64,000 bases of DNA from Coptis chinensis. Lineage: Eukaryota; Streptophyta; Magnoliopsida; Ranunculales; Ranunculaceae. Within the stretch, counting starts at the first letter, position 1. Each line of letters starts with the position of its first letter. Where the stretch lies: the NCBI GenBank assembly GCA_015680905.1, contig CM027378.1:6987001-7051000 (forward strand), written 5' to 3'. The position numbers and the translations under genes were made by a program. Under the pieces are notes generated by a model. It made no database searches. It had not been told where the DNA came from and was given only the letters and a program-made list of their open reading frames with translations. Positions 56,905 to 64,000 of this stretch are shown piece by piece.

Positions 56905-57759
56905 ACAGGAGTAGGCTTTTGTTGGACAGAAATAGCTTCTACCTTTTTAGTGAGAGATTCAATTAAAGTTTTAAGCTCTAGATCAGATTTAACCTTAAAC
57001 ATACTGGCAGTCTTAATTGTGGAAGAAGAATTATTGGACCGGGGGATATCATTACCCCCCCCCCCCAGTTATTTTGACGCTTAGATTGATCTTCTAAAAA
57101 CCTATAAGCCTCTGAGGCACCTTTACTAAGGAAACTACCCCCAGTTACTATATCAAGAACCTTTTTATGGCGATGTAAAAGCTCTTTGAAAAAGGCGCGA
57201 ACAAGCATGTCTTTCGCAAGGTTATGATGTACACACTCGATGAGAAGATCAGTGAAACGATTCCAGGCCTCTGAAAAAGTTTCATGAGGATTCTAGCGAA
57301 GAAATGAATCTTTTGAAGCATTTCATCTGTCTTCAGCGGTGGGTAAAACTATTCCATGAACAATTGAACGAGGTTGGCCCATGAGTCCACAGAATTAGGC
57401 GATTGGGCAGTTAACCAAGATGTTGCCTTATTGGCTAGGGTGAAAGAAAACACCCTAAGTTTAATTTGTTCTGAACCTACGGTAGGATGATGAAATGTGG
57501 TAAGAACATGTTCAATCCTACACATATACTGATAAGGCTTCTCATGGTCTAACCCATAAAAAACTGGTAACAAATTAAATATATTCCGGGGAATTCGAAA
57601 ATCCCCCACTGGGTCTGCAAGAACGATGCATGACTTAGGGCTATCGTTCAGGGCTTTGTAAAAATCAGAGAGAGGAGTCTCTGTTTCTTCAACCATTGAT
57701 GCAGGTGTAGTGTGTGGTATTCTAGATAGGCATGTGCATTGACGTTTACGATAGATCAC

Positions 57760-58302
57760 GTTAGACGGTTTTTTTTCTACCAGACCTTAATCTCATGCAA
57801 GGCTAAGTTCGATATTCAAGAAATACGAACAATAGTCAAAACAACCCTGATATGCTAGAATTAAAAACTCCTCTAACAGAAGAGGCGAGGAGTGGAAAAA
57901 GGAGTACCTGAATACCTCCTTGCTACGCGTTTGAATAGCGTCTTGTATACGCAATCTCAGTGTATTTAAGAAGTTGGATACACTGAATAACTTGAACGAA
58001 GAAAGTTGGAAACTAACCTATGTAAAATCGAGCTTTCATCAGAATGGGCGCGGGCGTGCTTGGAAACAGGCTTATAAAGGCGCGGGTGCACTCTTGCTTT
58101 ACACGAATTCCAGTAACCAGAGGGCGGGCGTGCTCCCGAAATAGAGTACTTAGGGCGCAGGCGCGCTCAAGGTAGTATTTCATAAAAAATTAATTTCTGA
58201 ACCAAACAAATACAGTTATAACCAAACAAGGGTGGGTAGGTTTAATTGGGCTTTGGTAGGATCGAAAATACTAAAGGAAACGAATCTAAACAAAACTAAG
58301 AT
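57760..58302 (-). other. GC-rich 5' leader of element B
   Basis: It contains GGGCGCGGGCGTGCTTGG (58046), GGCGCGGGTGCACTCTTG (58079), GGGCGGGCGTGCTCCCG (58121) and GGGCGCAGGCGCGCTCAAG (58153), spaced 32-42 bases, before gag. It corresponds to 4326-4812 in element A. Confidence 0.75.
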
Positions 58303-58315
58303 GGCAGCGGCGCCA
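58303..58315 (-). promoter_or_regulatory. Primer-binding site, tRNA-Asp-like (element B)
   Basis: On the minus strand TGGCGCCGCTGCC lies two bases inside the LTR; 12 of 13 bases agree with TGGCGCCGTTGCC, complementary to plant tRNA-Asp. Confidence 0.85.
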
Positions 58316-58317
58316 TT

Positions 58318-59686
58318 TGGTAAACGTAAAAACTATGGTTTTACCTACTCTTAACTAATTATGCTAAGAATAAGTAAAAGCTTGAATTTACTCTATGATC
58401 AAAATTCTACTCTCGTTTATCGTACAATATGTTGAGTAGAGAATTCGTTCCATTCTTAGTTGTTTTAGACGTAAGTTTCACTAGTTTAATCAATTCTAAC
58501 AAAATTAATGAGAGTACTGGATTGTAATTATACTAATATGGTGATTGAACTAATTAAGATGTTTTAATCTATACTATAGCAATTAAATACTAAGAAGTGA
58601 ATATGGAAAAGGGATTAAGGGGATTTTATTCCACTTTGATTAATTTTTAATATGCTAGTATAGATTTTGTTGCAACCCTAATCTTTATGCTTTCACATAA
58701 AGGTTAGGTCTTTTAATCCCTAATTATTCATGGCAATCTCTACCAACTAATAATTAGTATGTGAGGCAATTGAAACTCATTCTCATGGTGAATTAACTAC
58801 CTTTTAGAGTGGAATATTGTACTACAACTATTCTAACTAACACATCAATTCTTCATCAAAGCTTCATCAAACCCTTCTAATGGAGATTTAGCTTAGATTC
58901 ATCAGACTATCATTAATAAAGAAATAAGAATAAGACATAATGAAGAACAATAACTTGGCTTTATTGATCTAATGGAAGAGAGTCTAAGAATTGAAAACTA
59001 TATTAAAAACTATGTACTGAATAATTAACTAAGTCTATGAATTAATAACTAAGTAAAATCTAGGAGCTATATCTAAGTCGAAGTCTAAGTCTAAGTCTAA
59101 GTACCTAAGAGTTATGCCTTAGTCCTCTTTATATAGGAGAGGGCTAGGTCTACAATTTCATGCATGGGATTTGGAGCCATGTTTTGGGCCATGAAATCAA
59201 GCCCAAAACCTAATTACATATGTTCAAAAAGGGATTCTCTGATGGAAATTACTGCAACTGCCTTTTCGTCTACTTTTTCTCCTCTGATTGGGTCAAGGCA
59301 TGGACCATTAGAAATCTCTTTTTGAGCTGGTCGTTTTGACAGATAAGAGGCCCAATTCCATGGTCTGAGTCTAAAGATATGGCCTACGAAAGTTCTGTTA
59401 TCTTTTATGCTCTATTTCTGCCCGCGTTGACTTTGACTTTTCAGCTTTGACTGAGCTTTAAAAAAGCTTTTTCTCCTTAAATCTTGGCCTTTAATCACAG
59501 AACTTCTTAGCAACCAACCTTTGCTCATTTATCTTGCAAAAATGACATATTTCTTCTCATATTCGACCCCAATGCCTAAAATACACAAAAGCACGTAAAC
59601 AGTACTAACTCTTATTTAATAATCACATAATTGGTCTAAATGTAATATTATTAACGGGTTAAAACTACAGTTTTGGGCTCTTATAA
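58318..59686 (-). mobile_element. 5' LTR of element B
   Basis: 1369 bp, from TGGTAAACGTAAAAAC to GGGCTCTTATAA. It is near-identical to the 3' LTR over alignable parts, with scattered substitutions, and keeps the ~63 bp lost from the 3' copy. CTGCT follows directly at 59687. Confidence 0.9.
59127..59135 (-). promoter_or_regulatory. LTR TATA box
   Basis: TATATAAAG on the minus strand, inside the 5' LTR of element B, with the related TTTATAAAG at the same place in the 3' LTR. It would direct transcription leftward into the element. Confidence 0.5.
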
Positions 59687-59910
59687 CTGCTCTTCTTCAA
59701 GGAGTATGTGGTGTGACTCCATACCTCCTTTAATAAAGAATTTAGATAACCACTATACTACCTATTTCAGATTTCTCAACTAGAGTCTCTTATACTATGA
59801 AAGATACACATTTGTTGTTGTTACCTTTCCTTAGCTACTCTTTTCTAATTGTTTTTCATTTCCATGTAACTCTTATTCTTTATTATTAATCAATTACCTT
59901 TTAGCAAAAA
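59687..59910 (+). pseudogene. L1-type LINE, right part: ORF2 end and 3' tail
   Basis: It restarts with the duplicated CTGCT; the frame after GADSCARHGAA continues LLQGVCGVTPYLL to a stop (59731). A 3' untranslated region of about 170 bases ends TTTTAGCAAAAAAAA (59903-59913), a short A tail. Confidence 0.8.
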
Positions 59911-60163
59911 AAATATAAACCTAAGAAAAAAAAACAATTAGATCTATATGGAAACTAGAAAACTAAAATTATTCGAATTCCTTTAGAAGGATTTATATGG
60001 AAATTAACAAAAAGATCTATTATAAGAAAGTTATTGATTCACAGAACGGTTATCAAAAAAATAAGATTGATTCACAAAAGGAAATTGAGATTAAGAAGGT
60101 AAAACCTAAAATATTGAAAAGAAAGTTTTAAAAGATTAACATATATGCGATTGATCTGAATTT
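59911..60163. other. AT-rich linker
   Basis: Low-complexity A-rich sequence between the two LINE relics, with no gene. No target duplication of either LINE was found here. Confidence 0.4.
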
Positions 60164-61820
60164 TTGAAAAAAAAAATATGGTCTACTATTGGGGTCCAAC
60201 AAGGCGATCCTTTGGGTCCCCTTCTCTTTGCACTAGTGTTGCATCCCTTGATTCTACGGATCCAGTCTAGTTGTCAGTTATTACTACAGGCTTGGTACCT
60301 AGATGACGAGACTCTGATCGGAGATACAGAACAGGTGGCGACAACTTTGGGTATGATTCAGGAAGAAAGACCTTCTTATGGGTTGGTTCTTAATGTGGCT
60401 AAAACTGAGATATTTTGGCCATCACTGGATCCACGTCGCTCCACTCCTGGTCTCTTTCTTTCAGATTTGTCTCATCCTCAGCAGGTGTCAAGTTGCTTGG
60501 AGGTGCGGTCAGCACTGATTCATCCTTTGTCATGGGCCTTGCTCGCAAGCGTGTTGAAAAGGCTATGAGTTTGATGGACCGTTTAGCTGTTTTGGAAGAT
60601 CCACAGTGTGAGTTAGCGCTCTTACGAGCTTGTGTTGGGCTTTCTAAGTTGGTCTTTGCGATTTGTACTTGTCCACCAGCTCTTTTCAGAGAGGCATCTA
60701 AAACTTTTGATCGGCATCTCCGCACTGTTCTCCAAGGTATTGTGGTTTCTGCTGGTCCTGGCTTCGGTGATTTGCAGTGGCGTCTATCGACACTCCCATT
60801 ACGTCTGGGTGGGTTAGGTATTTATTGTGCCACTGATGTCTCTACTTTTGCTTTTGTGGCCTCCCGTTGTCAGACTTCTGAGCTTCATAACCATATTCTT
60901 AGGAGTTGTGGCACAGTGCCTGTGGATGAGATTCTTGATGTTGCTAGCAGTGCATTGAGTCTCTGTCTACCCGATTTTGACTTTAACTCTCTGGCTGTGA
61001 ATGCTACTGTCCCCTCAAAACCACAAAAATTTTTGGCAGAAGCATTTTACAGTAAGATTGTTGCTGGTCTTGAGAGGGAGTTTGTGTTATCTGCTCATCA
61101 GAAAGCAGTCATTGGATGCTTGCAGTCAGAACATGCAAAGGATTTTCTACTTGCTATTCTGATGAAGGGACTTGGACAGCGTATGTCGCCAGTGGAGTAT
61201 CGTTCTATTCTCCGGTACCGTCTCATGATTCCTTTATACTCTGATGGTGGTCTATGCCCGGTTTGCAAAAAGAGTAGACTAGATGCTTTCGGGGACCATG
61301 CAGCACATTGTAGATATTTCCCAGGTTTCAAATACCGACATGATCATGTCAGAGATATTTTATGTGATGCATTTTGGAGGGCTGGGGTACAAGTGAAGAA
61401 GGAAGCTCCCGTGAATTTTCTCACTAATCCGAATGAGAGAAGATCGACACTTCGACCTGCGGATGTATTGGTCTACAGTTGGTCTGAGGGGAGGCATGCA
61501 TGTGTTGATGTAACTGGAGCCTCTCCGTTGGTAGGGTTTGGGAATTGAGTCTTTGAGGTGGGAGAAGCAGCTAATAGAGCAGCGGCAGGGAAAATTGAGA
61601 AACACGAGGAGGCTTGTAGAACTAACCAGCATTGTTTCATTCCTTTCAGTTTGACACTTTTGGTTTCTTGGCTCAACAGTCTGTTGAGCTTCTTAAGAGA
61701 TTGCAAAAAGTTATGGACTGCAACGTAATGACAGCTGGAAACAAGGAGTTTGTATTTAGGATAATAGGATTTGTCATTCAGAAAGGACTTGCGGCGCAAC
61801 TTGTTGCACGCTTGTCCTAA
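60164..61820 (+). pseudogene. LINE relic with YLDD polymerase and restriction-like endonuclease-like C-terminus
   Basis: The first piece has STIGVQQGDPLGPLLFALVL, the catalytic WYLDDETLIGD and GLVLNVAKTEIFWP. After a frame change near 60480 a long open piece follows: GVKLLGGAV, DPQCELALLRACVGLSKLVF, GPGFGDLQWRLSTLPLRLGG, then CPVCKKSRLDAFGDHAAHC (C-x2-C-x8-H-x3-H-C) and FKYRHDHVRDILCDAFWRAG. Next come VKKEAP and RPADVLVYSWSEGRHACVDV. The cysteine/histidine cluster followed by RHD and PADV ... DVT resembles the C-terminal zinc finger and endonuclease of R2-type LINEs, not L1. A TGA (61546) and another shift precede the C-terminus at 61820; an A run lies at 61865. The 5' end is truncated. Confidence 0.75.
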
Positions 61821-61989
61821 TTATTTGTAAAACTCGTTATCTTTATTAATAAAATTTCCACTTAAAAAAAAATGAAAAAGAATTGAATTTATTCAAGTGT
61901 ATTGAATTTTGTAATCTCATATCTAGATAGATTTAAAGAAAAATGAAAATAAAATAAAATATGAGAATGAGAAAATGGGTTCAAGGAAA
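61821..61989. other. 3' end of the LINE relic and AT-rich flank
   Basis: AATAAAATTTCC (61847) resembles a polyadenylation signal, followed by CTTAAAAAAAAATG. No gene. Confidence 0.4.
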
Positions 61990-62470
61990 TACTCTAAAGC
62001 ACGGACACATATGACAAAAATTTTACTGTGTTGGTGTCGGACGCAAACGCGGCTTGAACGTTTGTCCGATGTTGCACATGCGCGTCCCACGTGACACAAC
62101 AGTTTAGACGCGGCATGGACACATCATGGACACATATTAGGACTGGAATGGAATAGAAATAAATAAAAACGCCCAAAAGAACAATTCTAATTTGGACGAC
62201 CTAATAATTGTAGGGTCTTGTCGAAACAACTAAACAGACTTCATAATTAAATCACCTCCAAAAGTCTCTCGCCCCTAACAACCACTCTTTTTATTGTTCT
62301 TGTGGTTTTGAATCTTGATAAATTATGATATATTACCCTAAACCTAATGCTACATAAATACAAATATATTTTAAAATTTTATTTAATATATGCATCCTTG
62401 TTGTGTCCACGTCCTACTTTTTTAAGATATACATGTGTCGGTGTCCGCGTCCGTGGCCATGCTTCATAGA
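61990..62470. mobile_element. Possible non-autonomous DNA transposon with GGACAC-rich ends
   Basis: The left end CTCTAAAGCACGGACACAT and the right end, whose complement is CTATGAAGCATGGCCACGG, are imperfect inverted repeats. Both continue with GGTGTCGG/CCGACAC blocks. Flanks share GAAATA (AAGGAAATA left, ATGAAATAT right). The inside is AT-rich without coding. Superfamily not determined. Confidence 0.4.
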
Positions 62471-62679
62471 TGAAATATTATCTCTTCGTCTCCTTAAATC
62501 TTATCTTCAACCAACAAACTCCAATTTTCTTAAAATATAGAGAAAATTTGACTTATTGAGGTTAAATGGAGAAGATAATTAATTGAATCTATGAGTTAAG
62601 AGTTTTTAACCTAGGTGAAAATGTTGATGAAGAAGAGAATTTGAGGAGTACTAACGCAATTGTAATGATACGATGAAAG

Positions 62680-62835
62680 GTCTAGAAATATCGTGATATT
62701 TTTAAAATATCAAGATATTGTGATTATATAGCAATATTAATTTGTGGATATTTCGACAATAATTACACTTGAGGCATTTATAATGTATCAAATTGAAAAA
62801 TCGATACATATCGCGATATTTTGTACTATGGTCCT
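62680..62835. repeat. ATATCG-rich inverted phrases
   Basis: AATATCGTGATATTTTTAAA, TATCAAGATATTGTGAT and ATATCGCGATATTTTG recur within 150 bases. Similar phrases stand at 37635-37695 beside the L1-type LINE. Confidence 0.5.
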
Positions 62836-63696
62836 TATCACAATTTCATCTTAAGCCCAACGCTTGAACAGCAAACCACTGGCCATCTTCAGTTTCTAAT
62901 GGTCGAGAGTGCATTTCGCTAAAGTATAACATAAATCTAGATTACAAGTTTTTCGATATAAGGTGTTGCTTGCTATTGACCTTGAAGTAGTATTGCATGT
63001 ACATATTTCCTCTAACTAACCAGCCAGCAGTCTGCACTATATATATAACTCGCACATTTTCTCTCTCCAAACCATATTCTTTTATTTTCCAAACCATGCA
63101 ATATTAGCGACTCCTAAAAAAGAAGGAGGTGCTGAAAATTAGAAATGCATCCCCGCATTTGTTTAATTCTCCTTCTTTTATTTTCAAATTATAATCACAT
63201 CCCCAAACCTGTAAATGTCATCCAATTTTGAAAAAATCAGAAGAAATATCAAATATTTTTGTCTTTTTATATCACTGAAATGTTTTGGAAGTAACAAAAA
63301 AAGGGTAAATTAGTTATTGCCCCCAGTTTTGAAGACCCACATAATAATTTAATTCGGATTACCCCCCATATTCTAATTTTCTGTCAGTCAAATAGCTAGT
63401 TGACTTTGTTTGACTAACTTGTGAAAATGCATGATGAAAATGACCCTTACCTAAATATGACCATTGATCAAAAAGGCCATTATCGGATCTGAGATTACGA
63501 CCGTTATAAAGCTTCTTCTTCAATCACATAAATAAATCACACCTACTTCCATGGTAACTCCAAATTACAACTCTCACCTTCTTCTTCAATCACGTACATA
63601 AATAAACTAGATACAACTCCCAACTTCTACTTCAACTAGGAATTCCCCATTTTAAGTACTAAGAACACCTTCTACCATCATTATTGGTCAGTTCTA
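62836..63696. other. Intergenic
   Basis: No gene. 63310-63470 has TTATTGCCCCCAGTTTTGAAG and GTTGACTTTGTTTGAC phrases of transposon-edge type. 63505-63605 has two near-copies of CTTCTTCTTCAATCAC followed by ATAAATAAA. Confidence 0.35.
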
Positions 63697-63757
63697 ATGA
63701 GAGCGAACAACGATGACGCCCAAGTACAAAGCAAGACACGTTTTAGGCAAAATAAAG
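63697..63757 (+). CDS. Possible first coding exon, continues beyond the window
   Basis: ATG at 63697 opens 20 codons (MRANNDDAQVQSKTRF, then RQNK) ending at a donor consensus AAAG/GTATGT. Charged, with no recognised domain. It is too short to judge and has no downstream exon within the remaining 240 bases. Confidence 0.15.
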
Positions 63758-64000
63758 GTATGTAGTATCATGTATCTAAATTAACCATGATTATACTTTC
63801 AAAGCAAGAACTTGAGTAATTGGTTTCCCCCAGTCTTTGTCATTAGGTATAGGAAGAACAACCCTGCTATATGTTTTCATGTATGCTCTCACTGTTAAGT
63901 ATTCATTACAATAGCTGCACATCAAAAATTAAAGTATTGATTACACTAAGACAATCGAAGACCATATAATAATAAAAGTAAGTAAGAACATGCAGGAAAA

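Larger units (their letters stand above)
51320..57696 (-). pseudogene. Gag of element B, interrupted by two LTR insertions
   Basis: The start MVEETETPLSDFYKALNDSP (ATG ending 57696) leads to DFRIPRNIFNLLPVFYGLDH, TTFHHPTVGSEQIKLRVFSF and TLANKATSWLTAQSPNSVDS. After a TAG (57349) come the capsid-like FYPPLKTDEMLQKIHFFA, LLIECVHHNLAKDMLVRAFF and GGSFLSKGASEAYRFLEDQ. A solo LTR (56904-55434) cuts it here. It resumes with CNLCLSPEH (a zinc-knuckle start, C-x2-C-x4-H) at about 55390, is cut by the 3.6 kb LTR (55320-51712), and finishes with an Asn-rich stretch (QNYNNNYYNNRGI) near 51500. Single-base and stop defects occur independently of the insertions. Confidence 0.82.
40129..59686 (-). mobile_element. 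Athila-like LTR retrotransposon, element B, 19.6 kb with nested insertions
   Basis: CTGCT duplicates at 40124-40128 and 59687-59691, flanking the whole element and splitting the LINE frame. Minus-strand order: 5' LTR 59686-58318, primer site, GC-rich leader, gag, protease, spacer, two Transposase_32-like ORFs, 3' untranslated part, polypurine tract, 3' LTR 42485-40129. Insertions: hAT-like 40433-41475, solo LTRs 43947-45476 and 55434-56904, 3.6 kb LTR 51712-55320. Without them the element is about 11.9 kb. No reverse transcriptase, RNase H or integrase was found, so it is non-autonomous. The last two bases of the right LTR end read AA rather than CA. Confidence 0.9.

Overview
The window is AT-rich, repeat-dense nuclear DNA of a flowering plant, most likely a eudicot. 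Support for this: Ty3/Gypsy retrotransposons of the Athila and Tat kinds with plant-type primer-binding sites, plant L1-type LINEs, pentatricopeptide-repeat (PPR) gene fragments, an F-box gene start, an actin first-exon fragment and plant-style introns. I cannot name the species. I see no rRNA, tRNA, organellar, bacterial or CRISPR sequence. Almost every gene is broken. No coding region is beyond doubt; the best candidates for intact host genes are small.

Layout. 1-5937: right-hand part of an Athila-like LTR element on the minus strand (element A: 5' LTR, primer site, leader, gag, protease, then a Transposase_32-like ORF running off the left edge). 5938-7147: decayed acidic/coiled-coil gene. 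7905-12640: Tat-type gag-pro-pol remnant, minus strand. 12690-17580: a second Tat-type remnant, plus strand, with integrase, a 3' tandem repeat, a multi-exon antisense ORF and an LTR-like end. 17776-29000: gene-fragment zone (small cysteine-containing secreted protein with an early stop, three dsRNA-binding-like gene copies, coiled-coil exons, two PPR pieces, actin piece, a short LTR with primer site). 30040-31750: an F-box gene start split three codons in by a solo LTR. 32930-35640: hairpin-forming repeat array leading into an LTR. 35836-36975: plus-strand Athila-like gag remnant and an array of short palindromes. 37697-59910: an L1-type LINE split by a 19.6 kb Athila-like element (element B), itself carrying a hAT-like transposon, two solo LTRs of its own family and a 3.6 kb solo LTR of another family. 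60164-61870: a different LINE whose C-terminus looks like a restriction-like endonuclease.

The nesting at 37.7-59.9 kb is supported by target-site duplications readable in the sequence: CTGCT (element B), TTTTCACA (hAT-like), CATAG, ACAGG and GGGAT (solo LTRs), ACAAA (3.6 kb LTR). Insertion order is LINE, then element B, then the four insertions inside it.

Most unusual point: both independent Athila-like copies (A and B) go from protease straight to a Transposase_32-like ORF, with no reverse transcriptase, RNase H or integrase. Element B seems to carry that ORF twice. A GC-rich repeated motif precedes gag and the later ORFs. This looks like a non-autonomous family with its own conserved architecture.
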